NCBI GenBank assembly: GCA_023255165.1
Contig: JALRJD010000068.1
Location: 1 to 14,991 of the forward strand
Origin: Porticoccaceae bacterium
GTDB taxonomy: Bacteria; Pseudomonadota; Gammaproteobacteria; Pseudomonadales; Porticoccaceae
DNA: 14,991 nt
Reading direction: 5' to 3'
Shown here in pieces: positions 1-6,392 of the stretch (its first letter is position 1; each line of letters starts with the position of its first letter). A program made the translations under genes and the position numbers. The notes beneath the pieces were generated by a model. The model was not told where the DNA came from and made no database searches. It saw only the letters and a list, made by a program, of their open reading frames with translations.

Positions 1-1606
1 GATCGCTGTTAATCAGCGCAAGAATTTTCAAAAACAGTGCGATATCAGGGTCTGCCGACACATTGAGCATTTCGGTATCTTCGACATATTCCGCCAACTG
101 CGGATGATTGATCAGCAGGGCACAGAGAAATTTTACCGGCGACAAGCGAATTTTTTTGGTTCGCGTGGAGAGAGTTTCCGGGTAGGGCTGATAGTCGACA
201 CCGCCGTAAATCTCCGCCGCTTCCGGCGCGGCATAGTCTCCGGAATCCGCCGCGCCATGGGATTGGCCACCACTGCTGGTGTCGCCGCCATATTGCTGGG
301 GCGGCTTATGGGTGGCGACATAGTCACGCAAATCCGCCGCTGAAATTCCGGTGCGGCGAGATAGTTCTTCAAGCATCAGCTGGCGGAATACGCCCTGGGG
401 AATGCGATTGATCTGCGGTGCACAGATTTTGCTCAGCCGCGCCTTGCCGTCGGCAGTGCTGGCATCAACACCTTCACTCATCTGCTCAAATAGAAACTCG
501 GAGAGCGGCTGAGCTTTTTCAACCTGTTCCATAAAGGCCGGCTTGCCGAGCTTGCGCACCATGGTGTCAGGGTCTTCGCCGTCGGGCAAAAACAGAAATT
601 TGGCGGACAGGCCATCGCGCATTTCCGGCAGCGCCGTGTCCAGCGCACGCGCCGCGGCTTTGCGGCCTGCATTGTCCCCGTCAAAGCAGAAGACAATCTC
701 CGAGGTGTAGCGAAAGATCTTTTGCAGGTGGCTTTCGGTCAGCGCGGTGCCGAGTGTGGCGACGGCATTATTGATTTCAAACTGGGCCAGCGCGATCACG
801 TCCATATAGCCTTCAACCATAATCAGACAGGGAATTTCTTTCAGCTTTTGGCGCGCTTCATAGAGCCCGTAGAGTTCGCGGCCTTTGGAAAAAACCGGCG
901 TCTCCGGGGAGTTGAGGTATTTGGGTGTACTGTCATCGAGCACCCTGCCGCCAAAGCCGACCGTGCGGCCGCGCTGATCGCGAATTGGGAAGGTAATGCG
1001 GTGGCGAAAGCGATCGTACTGTTTTTTCTCCTCCGGTTTGCTCACTAACATGCCCGATTCGTCGAGCAGGGCAATTCGCTGTGGGTCGCTGCCCACGGCT
1101 TTGAGCAGATTGTCCCAGCCTGGCGGCGCGTATCCGACGCCGTATTGCGCTGCCACTTGCCCGCTGAGTCCGCGGCCTTTGAGGTAATTGACTGCTGTGG
1201 CTGCGGCTTGATGTTGGCGCAGTTGCTGGCGGAAATAGCGATCGGATTCCGACAGTATCGAATAGAGGTTGTCTTTCTGTTTGCTCACCTCGGCGTCTTG
1301 CACCGCTTCCCGTGGAATTTCCAGTCCGGCGTTGCGCGCCAACAATTCGACCGCTGGCAGAAAATCGAGCCGATCAAATTCCATCACAAAGCCGAGGGCA
1401 TTGCCGCCGGCGCCACAGCCAAAACAGTAATAAAATTGTTTGTCCTGAGCGACGGTAAAGGAGGGGCTTTTTTCTTCGTGGAAAGGGCAGCAGGCTTTGT
1501 AGTTTTTGCCGGCTTTTTTCAGCTGCACACGGCCGTTGATCACGTCGACGATATCGACGCGATCGAGCAGATCATCAATAAAAGTTTGTGGTATTCGTCC
1601 GGCCAT
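1..1606 (-). CDS. dnaG: DNA primase DnaG (3' end outside window)
   Basis: DnaG makes the RNA primers for lagging-strand replication and works with DnaB helicase at the fork. Read on the minus strand from ATG at 1606, an open frame of 535 codons runs off the window edge. The zinc-binding domain has C40, H43, C61 and C64. The TOPRIM centre has E265 in a VEGYMDV motif, then D309 and D311 in FDGDNAG. All of these fall at the same residue numbers as in E. coli primase as I recall it, which supports the start and an unbroken frame. A Gly/Ser/Ala-rich linker near residues 430-470 precedes the start of the C-terminal DnaB-binding helical domain, of which perhaps 60-100 residues are missing. A TAA in frame five codons upstream excludes a longer start. 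An AGGAG lies about 15 bases upstream, rather far. It is the last gene visible of rpsU-yqeY-dnaG; rpoD usually follows in this order in relatives. Confidence 0.97.
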   Translation of the reverse strand, partial: MAGRIPQTFIDDLLDRVDIVDVINGRVQLKKAGKNYKACCPFHEEKSPSFTVAQDKQFYYCFGCGAGGNALGFVMEFDRLDFLPAVELLARNAGLEIPREAVQDAEVSKQKDNLYSILSESDRYFRQQLRQHQAAATAVNYLKGRGLSGQVAAQYGVGYAPPGWDNLLKAVGSDPQRIALLDESGMLVSKPEEKKQYDRFRHRITFPIRDQRGRTVGFGGRVLDDSTPKYLNSPETPVFSKGRELYGLYEARQKLKEIPCLIMVEGYMDVIALAQFEINNAVATLGTALTESHLQKIFRYTSEIVFCFDGDNAGRKAAARALDTALPEMRDGLSAKFLFLPDGEDPDTMVRKLGKPAFMEQVEKAQPLSEFLFEQMSEGVDASTADGKARLSKICAPQINRIPQGVFRQLMLEELSRRTGISAADLRDYVATHKPPQQYGGDTSSGGQSHGAADSGDYAAPEAAEIYGGVDYQPYPETLSTRTKKIRLSPVKFLCALLINHPQLAEYVEDTEMLNVSADPDIALFLKILALINSD

Positions 1607-1672
1607 TGGCGCTACAGATTACTCCTGTGCAAGCGCGATAGTGTAACGCCTTCCGCCGGGAAATAAACGTGA

Positions 1673-2119
1673 TTAACTGTTCAGGGCAGCTTTTACCAGA
1701 CCGCTGACAGCACCGGCATCGGCGCGCCCCTGGATCTGTGGTCGCAGAACACCCATCACCTTGCCCATATCCGCCATGGAGGCGGCGCCTGTCTCGCTGA
1801 TCGCGCTCTGCACCAGCTGTTTGATCTCGTCTTCACTTAGGGCGGCGGGCAGAAAGTCCTGAATTACATTGATCTCGGCGATCTCCACATCGGCCAGTTC
1901 CTGGCGTCCAGCAGACTCGTACTGCGAGATCGAGTCGCGACGCTGCTTGACCATTTTGTCGAGGATGGCAAGCACGCGGGCGTCATCAATTTCAATGCGC
2001 TCGTCAACTTCGACGCGCTTGATTTCAGCGAGCATCAGGCGAATTGCGCCGAGGCGCTCTTTGTCTTTGGCGCGCATGGCGTCTTTCATGGCATCGTTTA
2101 GTTGTGATTTCATCGACAT
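1673..2119 (-). CDS. yqeY: YqeY family protein (GatB/YqeY domain)
   Basis: A 148-residue protein of the YqeY family, which resembles the C-terminal tRNA-binding tail of GatB, the amidotransferase subunit for Gln-tRNA/Asn-tRNA. The stand-alone protein has no firmly established role. The sequence is almost entirely helical and charged. The family signatures DFLP near residue 88, LSEDEI near 94-99 and GKVMGVLRPQ near 119-128 followed by GRAD are visible. The open frame continues upstream to 2194, but that extension crosses the hairpin after rpsU and has no homology-like character. ATG at 2119, with a purine-rich GAGAGAGAAA just upstream, is the better start; ATG at 2113 is possible. It sits between rpsU and dnaG as in Pseudomonas, 66 bases before dnaG, so it is probably cotranscribed with it. 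Confidence 0.93.
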   Translation of the reverse strand: MSMKSQLNDAMKDAMRAKDKERLGAIRLMLAEIKRVEVDERIEIDDARVLAILDKMVKQRRDSISQYESAGRQELADVEIAEINVIQDFLPAALSEDEIKQLVQSAISETGAASMADMGKVMGVLRPQIQGRADAGAVSGLVKAALNS

Positions 2120-2160
2120 GGCTATTTCTCTCTCGGGTAAATTTTCTGAATTCCAGAAAC

Positions 2161-2183
2161 ACAAAAAGCGCCACTCAGGCGCT
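2161..2183 (-). terminator. Hairpin terminator/attenuator after rpsU
   Basis: Read on the minus strand, a 6-bp stem AGCGCC/GGCGCT with a 5-base loop is followed directly by TTTTGT. It lies about 40 bases past the rpsU stop and before yqeY-dnaG. A partial terminator between rpsU and dnaG is known in the E. coli operon and lets much more S21 than primase be made. I infer the same role here from position and shape. Confidence 0.7.
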
Positions 2184-2223
2184 CTTTGCTGCAACTCTTT
2201 ATTTCTAACCTGTAAGGTTGGAA

Positions 2224-2439
2224 TTAATAGAGTCGAGTAAACTTGCGTGATTCGCGAGATACTTTCTTCTGGTTGCGCTTTACGGCTGCAGCAGCTTTAC
2301 GCTTGCGTTCCCAGGTTGGCTTCTCGTAGAACTCACAGCTGCGCACTTTAGCCAGGATACCGGCCTTTTCGCAGGAACGTTTAAAACGACGTAATGCTAC
2401 GTCAAAGGGCTCGTTTTCTTTAAGTCGAACGCTTGGCAT
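2224..2439 (-). CDS. rpsU: 30S ribosomal protein S21 (bS21)
   Basis: A 71-residue, strongly basic protein identical in layout to bS21, the last protein to join the 30S subunit, which helps mRNA engagement. It begins MPSVRLKENEPFD, contains ALRRFKRSCEKAG and EFYEKPTWERKRK, and ends in a Lys/Arg-rich tail, at the normal family length. ATG at 2439 has an AGGA about 11 bases upstream. It is the promoter-proximal gene of the rpsU-yqeY-dnaG operon and is separated from yqeY by a terminator-like hairpin. It is divergent from tsaD. Confidence 0.98.
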   Translation of the reverse strand: MPSVRLKENEPFDVALRRFKRSCEKAGILAKVRSCEFYEKPTWERKRKAAAAVKRNQKKVSRESRKFTRLY

Positions 2440-2482
2440 CTATTAATAATCCTGTGTAAACACGTCTGTAGCTTGCATTGTC

Positions 2483-2501
2483 GCCAATCAGTTGCATTGG
2501 C
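2483..2501 (-). other. Stem-loop in the rpsU leader
   Basis: Perfect inverted repeat GCCAAT (2483-2488) / ATTGGC (2496-2501) with a 7-base loop. An overlapping 8-base direct repeat TTGCATTG occurs at 2473-2480 and 2492-2499. Both lie between the predicted rpsU start point (about 2515) and its start codon, so they would be in the leader RNA. A regulatory role is only inferred. Confidence 0.4.
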
Positions 2502-2522
2502 CACCTGTTTAAGGGCGCGTAG

Positions 2523-2550
2523 TCTATACATTTCCCGGTTTTGATGCAAA
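2523..2550 (-). promoter_or_regulatory. Candidate sigma-70 promoter for rpsU operon
   Basis: On the minus strand, TTTGCA (2550-2545) and TATAGA (2528-2523) are separated by 16 bases. The -35 matches 4 of 6 and the -10 matches 4-5 of 6 consensus positions. This predicts a start near 2515 and a leader of roughly 75 bases. No experiment supports it. Confidence 0.4.
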
Positions 2551-2757
2551 GTTTTTTCGGCGCTAATTCAGTACTCGGCTGGGTACCCTAAAAGGCCTCG
2601 ATTTGACTTCCTTTTTGGCTACTTTCAAGTGGTGGCGAGCCAGCGCTCCAGATACAGGTTCACACAGGCTGGCAGAGGGTTTACAGTTACGTCTTTCCGT
2701 CAGTGGCTGAGACAGTATTGGCGTCATTCAATAATAGAGCTGCAAGGCCTTTTACAA

Positions 2758-3804
2758 ATGCTTGTTCTTGGTGTTGAAACATCCTGCGATGAGACCGGGG
2801 TGGCTGTCTATGACAGCGACCGTGGGCTGTTGGCGCACAATCTCTACTCCCAGGTAAAACTGCATGCGGAGTACGGTGGCGTGGTGCCCGAGCTGGCCTC
2901 GCGCGACCATGTGCGCAAGATTTTGCCGATGTTGCAAAAGGTGCTGAGCGACGCCGGTGTTGAGCGCAGCGACCTCGATGCCATCGCCTACACTTCCGGC
3001 CCGGGTTTAATGGGCGCACTGATGGTGGGCGGCGCTGCGGCAACCGCGCTGGGTTATGCGCTGGATATTCCGGTTCTGGGTGTACACCATATGGAGGGCC
3101 ATCTGCTGGCGCCGATGTTGGAAGAGAACCCACCGGCCTTTCCCTTTGTGGCACTGCTGGTCTCTGGCGGCCACACCCAGCTGGTGTCGGTCACTGCGAT
3201 AGGTGAATACGAGCTGCTCGGTGAATCGATCGACGATGCCGCTGGCGAAGCCTTTGACAAGACCGCAAAACTTCTCGATCTCGATTATCCCGGCGGGCCG
3301 CGACTGGCAGCGATGGCTGAGCGTGGCACGATAGAGCGTTTTGATTTTCCTCGGCCGATGACAGACCGCCCTGGTCTCGACTTTAGTTTTTCCGGGTTAA
3401 AAACCTTTACCCGCAATCTGATTGAAAAACATCGCGCCGACGATGTGCTGCCCGACGAGCAAACCGTGCTCGATATCTGTGCCGGTTTTCAGGAAGCCGT
3501 GGTCGACACACTGGTGATTAAATGCCGCCGCGCCCTGCAGCAGACTGGCATGAAGCGTTTGGTGATTGCCGGCGGTGTCTCGGCCAATACCAGATTGCGG
3601 CACAAGCTGGAGGTGGCGTTGGCTGCCGAGGGTGCTCAGGTATTTTATGCTCGCCATGAGTTTTGCACCGACAATGGCGCCATGATTGCCTATGCTGGCT
3701 GTCAGCGATTGCTGGCCGGCGAAAAAAATAATCTCGATATTTCGGCAACACCGCGATGGCCGCTCGATCAGCTCAGCCGGCCCCAATTCCACAACAGGAT
3801 ATGA
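2758..3804 (+). CDS. tsaD: tRNA threonylcarbamoyladenosine synthase subunit TsaD
   Basis: TsaD transfers the threonylcarbamoyl group to A37 of ANN-decoding tRNAs, together with TsaB, TsaE and TsaC, in the cytoplasm. The 348-residue protein starts MLVLGVETSCDET, the family's typical N-terminus. It has the metal-binding HMEGH at 111-115, an ASHK-family actin-like fold signature LLVSGGHTQL near 137-146, GEAFDKTAK near 166-174, and a late GGVSANTRLR followed by CTDNGAMIA. ATG at 2758 is chosen because this is where homology begins; the frame is open back to a GTG at 2629, but those 43 extra residues look non-coding. AAGG lies about 10 bases upstream. It leads the tsaD-folB-folK unit, and only four bases separate it from folB. 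Confidence 0.97.
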   Translation: MLVLGVETSCDETGVAVYDSDRGLLAHNLYSQVKLHAEYGGVVPELASRDHVRKILPMLQKVLSDAGVERSDLDAIAYTSGPGLMGALMVGGAAATALGYALDIPVLGVHHMEGHLLAPMLEENPPAFPFVALLVSGGHTQLVSVTAIGEYELLGESIDDAAGEAFDKTAKLLDLDYPGGPRLAAMAERGTIERFDFPRPMTDRPGLDFSFSGLKTFTRNLIEKHRADDVLPDEQTVLDICAGFQEAVVDTLVIKCRRALQQTGMKRLVIAGGVSANTRLRHKLEVALAAEGAQVFYARHEFCTDNGAMIAYAGCQRLLAGEKNNLDISATPRWPLDQLSRPQFHNRI

Positions 3805-3808
3805 TTTG

Positions 3809-4165
3809 ATGGATATAGTTTATATAAGAGACCTGCGCATTGAGACCATTATCGGTATCTACGATTGGGAGCGCGAGGTCAAACAGACCGTTAGTCTTGA
3901 TCTGGAAATGGCGCACGATATTCGCCAGGCGGCCGCGACCGACGATATTCAGTTTGCCCTGAACTATAAATCGATTGCCAAACGCCTGATTGGCTTTATT
4001 GAAGAGAGCGAATTTTTGCTGGTTGAACGCATGGCGGAAGAGGTGGCTGGTATTGTGATGAATGAATTTTCGGTGCCCTGGCTGCGTCTGCGGGTAAGCA
4101 AGCCCGGTGCGCTGAGAGGCTCTCAGGACGTGGGAATCCTGATTGAGCGCGGAGAAAAACCCTGA
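3809..4165 (+). CDS. folB: Dihydroneopterin aldolase FolB
   Basis: FolB cleaves 7,8-dihydroneopterin to 6-hydroxymethyl-7,8-dihydropterin and glycolaldehyde in folate synthesis. The 118-residue protein is of normal length and starts MDIVYIRDL, very like E. coli FolB. Residues aligning with the active site are E21 (in YDWERE), Y53 (in LNYKSIA) and K98 (in SKPGAL), and the end IERG is also typical. A longer frame begins at 3686 inside tsaD, but the extension only shadows tsaD. AGGAT inside the end of tsaD lies about 10 bases before the ATG. Its stop overlaps the folK start by one base (TGATG), which suggests translational coupling. Confidence 0.96.
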   Translation: MDIVYIRDLRIETIIGIYDWEREVKQTVSLDLEMAHDIRQAAATDDIQFALNYKSIAKRLIGFIEESEFLLVERMAEEVAGIVMNEFSVPWLRLRVSKPGALRGSQDVGILIERGEKP

Positions 4166-4680
4166 TGGCCCGCGTCTATCTTAGTCTCGGCAGCAATATC
4201 GATCGTCACCACCATATCGCCACGGCGCTGGATGCGCTGAATGAGGTGTTTGGCGAGCTGGTTATCTCATCGGTTTATGAGAGCGAGGCGGTCGGTTTTG
4301 AAGGCGACAGTTTTTACAATCTGGTGGTGGGCATTCATTCCGAACTGACGGTTGGTGAGCTGTCAAAAATGCTCAAGACAATCGAAGATCAGCATGGCCG
4401 TGATCGCACCGCGCCCAAGTTTGGCTCGCGGAGTCTGGATATTGATATCTTGACGGTTGATAGTAGCGTCGGGCTGTTGGATGGCGTTCAGATCCCGCGC
4501 GATGAGATATTGAAAAATGCATTTGTGCTGCAGCCCCTTGCCGAGATTGCGCCGAGTGAATGTCACCCGCAAACCGGTCTTAGCTATCAGCACCACTGGC
4601 AGGCATTCGACAAGAATAAGCAGAAGCTGTGGCCGGTTGAATTTATCTGGCGCGGCGACAATATCACCACCCTGTGCTGA
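4165..4680 (+). CDS. folK: FolK-family HPPK (folB-linked paralogue type)
   Basis: The HPPK family transfers pyrophosphate from ATP to 6-hydroxymethyl-dihydropterin, the step after FolB. The 171-residue protein has the opening YLSLGSNI (5-12), the region HGRDR (77-81) and the metal-binding SLDIDIL (90-96). R79, R81, R89, D92 and D94 align with E. coli R82, R84, R92, D95 and D97. The catalytic loop is different: the usual PH and the Arg before the FVL segment (H115 and R121 in E. coli) are R112 and N118 here. Some gammaproteobacteria have a second FolK linked to panB/pcnB, and this folB-linked copy may be a divergent paralogue. Family membership is clear, but full HPPK activity is not certain. 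It is the last gene of the tsaD-folB-folK run. Confidence 0.88.
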   Translation: MARVYLSLGSNIDRHHHIATALDALNEVFGELVISSVYESEAVGFEGDSFYNLVVGIHSELTVGELSKMLKTIEDQHGRDRTAPKFGSRSLDIDILTVDSSVGLLDGVQIPRDEILKNAFVLQPLAEIAPSECHPQTGLSYQHHWQAFDKNKQKLWPVEFIWRGDNITTLC

Positions 4681-4765
4681 CTTGGAAACTGAGACGATTG
4701 CAGATCAGTTGGCATAACCGAATTGCGGGGCGCTATATTATGCTCAGGCTGCAGCATACAAGCAC

Positions 4766-4771
4766 TATACT
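4766..4771 (+). promoter_or_regulatory. Possible -10 element upstream of lipoprotein gene
   Basis: TATACT matches 5 of 6 consensus -10 positions and lies 102 bases before the lipoprotein ATG. No good -35 is present at 16-18 bases. A second AT-rich stretch (TATATTAT, about 4733-4740) with TTGGCA (about 4709-4714) upstream is an alternative with a long 19-base spacer. Weak evidence only. Confidence 0.25.
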
Positions 4772-4804
4772 GATTCAGTGATGCTCGGCGGCATTTTCAA
4801 AAAG

Positions 4805-4832
4805 CCACAATCCACAATCCACAATCCACAAT
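4805..4832 (+). repeat. Tandem heptamer repeat (CCACAAT)x4
   Basis: Four exact copies of CCACAAT stand head to tail, 28 bases in all, in the untranslated leader of the lipoprotein gene, ending 41 bases before its ATG. No copy is degenerate. A change in copy number would alter promoter-to-start spacing or leader structure but not the reading frame of the annotated gene. Confidence 0.9.
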
Positions 4833-4873
4833 CTCAACATGTTTCTCAGGAGCAGCCTCTTACAGGAGTAATT

Positions 4874-5560
4874 ATGAACAGATCAGTTGCCACTCTTTTT
4901 TCTATCATAGTTTTAATCTCGGCTTTAATTTCACTCTCTTCCTGCACCACCTATGATCCCTATACCGGTGAGAAGGAAACCTCCAAAACCGCAATTGGCG
5001 CGGGCATTGGCGCCGGTGTCGGCGCGGTGATTGCCTACCTTGACAATAAAGGTGAAGACAGCCGTAAGCGCAACCAGCGTATTCTGGCCGCAGCCGGTGG
5101 TGGCGCGGCAATCGGTGGCGGCATTGGCTATTACATGGATGCCCAGGAGGCCAAGCTACGCAAACAGCTGCGCGGCACTGGCGTCGGTGTTGAGCGTGTC
5201 GGTGACAATATCAATCTGATTATGCCTGGCAATATTACCTTCGCCACCAACAGCTCTGATATCAATGCCGGTTTTTACCCGGTGCTCGATTCAGTGGCGC
5301 TGGTGCTGGAGGAGTACAACAAGACATTGGTTGTGGTCGCCGGACATACCGACAGTGATGGCGCCGACGACTTTAACCAGCGCCTGTCTCAGCGCCGTGC
5401 GCAGTCGGTTTCCGATTATCTGGTGTCACGTTCAATCTTGCCGGACAGGCTAGAGACAGTTGGTTTTGGTGAGCGCCAGCCGGTTGCGCCCAACACCACT
5501 GCCGAGGGCAAGCAGCTAAACCGCCGGGTAGAAATTACCCTGCTGCCGGTTCGTGGATAA
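4874..5560 (+). CDS. OmpA-family outer membrane lipoprotein with glycine zipper
   Basis: A 228-residue envelope protein. The N-terminus MNRSV plus a hydrophobic stretch ends in a lipobox LSSC with Cys24; Thr at +2 predicts sorting to the outer membrane. Two Gly/Ala-rich segments (about 41-53 and 74-87) form a glycine-zipper pattern. Residues about 115-225 are an OmpA/Pal-type domain with GHTDSDG (158-163), LSQRRAQSV (171-179) and a C-terminal NRRVEI; D160 and R175 occupy the positions that bind diaminopimelate of peptidoglycan. The layout matches the YiaD-like group, and a structural cell-wall tethering role is inferred. ATG at 4874 has a near-ideal AGGAG eight bases upstream; the longer frame from 4778 includes the heptamer repeat and is unlikely. 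It is followed by convergent folM. Confidence 0.92.
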   Translation: MNRSVATLFSIIVLISALISLSSCTTYDPYTGEKETSKTAIGAGIGAGVGAVIAYLDNKGEDSRKRNQRILAAAGGGAAIGGGIGYYMDAQEAKLRKQLRGTGVGVERVGDNINLIMPGNITFATNSSDINAGFYPVLDSVALVLEEYNKTLVVVAGHTDSDGADDFNQRLSQRRAQSVSDYLVSRSILPDRLETVGFGERQPVAPNTTAEGKQLNRRVEITLLPVRG

Positions 5561-5601
5561 GCAAGTTCGGGCTCAAAACAGGGCTTGAAAGTAAGGATTT
5601 T

Positions 5602-6369
5602 TTAAAGGCAGTTTGAACTGCCACCATCCACAGCAATTGTTTGGCCAGTCATATAGCTGGCTCCCACCGCAAGAAAAAAGGCTGTCTCGGCAATATCCAT
5701 TTCATTGCCGAGGCGGCCCATCGGCACATGGCTGAGCACCGAATTCTGCTTGGCAATATCATCCTCTTCATGCTCAGGCCACAAAATCGCGCCGGGCGCG
5801 ACACTGTTAACCCGCACATGGGGCGCCAGCTCCAGCGCCAGGGACTTGGTCATGGCGATATTGCCAGCCTTGGCGATGGTGTAAATCGGGTGATTTTTCA
5901 GCGCCTGTCGCGCGTGCATATCCGAGATGTTTATCACTGCGCCACGCGCCTGAACAAGCAGTGCTGCCAGTTTTTGAGCGAGAAAAAACGGTCCTTTCAA
6001 GTTGCTGTTTATCAGATCATCCCACTGCTGGTTGTCGCACTGCTCCAGGGGCGTCGGGTAAAAGCTTGACGCGTTGTTGACCAGTACATCCAGTCGCCCG
6101 ACGGAGTTGACCAGCTCGGCAATTTTTTCCAGCCCGGCTATATCATTGAGATCGGCCTGCACCAACAGGCAGCTGTCCGCACGCTGTTGATTAAAGGTTT
6201 CACAGAGTCGGTCGGCGTCCGCGGCTGAGCGGTTGTAGTGAATAATGACCTGATAGCCAGCTTGATGAAACAGCTCGGCGGTCACTGCGCCGATTCGACG
6301 CGCGGCGCCAGTAATCAGCACCACGGGAGTGTGTGAGTTTTGTTCAGGAGCTTGATTGCTTGTTGTCAT
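5602..6369 (-). CDS. folM: FolM-type pteridine/dihydromonapterin reductase (SDR)
   Basis: A 255-residue NADPH-dependent short-chain dehydrogenase/reductase. The cofactor motif is TGAARRIG (20-27), the basic variant seen in pteridine reductases, and NNAS is at 98-101. The active site reads D150, Y163, K167 with Asp in place of the usual SDR Ser, which is the spacing of D181/Y194/K198 in trypanosomatid PTR1. The C-terminus AVDGG is also typical. The likely substrate is a dihydropterin (dihydromonapterin or dihydrofolate), which fits folB and folK nearby. ATG at 6369 is preferred; a TTG at 6384 would add five residues. Upstream cca ends 23 bases before the ATG, so the two are probably cotranscribed. 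Other SDR substrates cannot be excluded. Confidence 0.85.
   Translation of the reverse strand: MTTSNQAPEQNSHTPVVLITGAARRIGAVTAELFHQAGYQVIIHYNRSAADADRLCETFNQQRADSCLLVQADLNDIAGLEKIAELVNSVGRLDVLVNNASSFYPTPLEQCDNQQWDDLINSNLKGPFFLAQKLAALLVQARGAVINISDMHARQALKNHPIYTIAKAGNIAMTKSLALELAPHVRVNSVAPGAILWPEHEEDDIAKQNSVLSHVPMGRLGNEMDIAETAFFLAVGASYMTGQTIAVDGGSSNCL
5607..5622 (-). other. Inverted repeat across the end of folM
   Basis: A 7-bp perfect stem GGCAGTT/AACTGCC with a 2-base loop covers the last codons of folM. On the minus strand it is followed by TTTAAAAAATCC, so the T-run is broken. It could be a weak terminator between the convergent folM and lipoprotein genes; part of the symmetry may be codon-driven. 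Confidence 0.35.
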
Positions 6370-6392
6370 ATCTGACTGGTCCAATACTGTTT

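Noticed and set aside
722..1666. Long open frames on the plus strand opposite dnaG
   Set aside because: They lie antisense to a well-supported primase with all catalytic residues, have no ribosome sites or family motifs, and are typical shadow frames of GC-rich coding DNA.
2629..2757. Longer TsaD start at GTG 2629
   Set aside because: The added residues show no family similarity and no ribosome site; homology starts exactly at ATG 2758.
4681..4720. Terminator after folK
   Set aside because: A 6-bp inverted repeat AACTGA/TCAGTT with a 12-base loop exists but has no T-run, so it is too weak to annotate.
4778..4873. Longer start for the OmpA-type lipoprotein including the heptamer repeat
   Set aside because: It would bury the signal peptide inside the protein; ATG 4874 has an AGGAG and gives a correct lipobox at Cys24.
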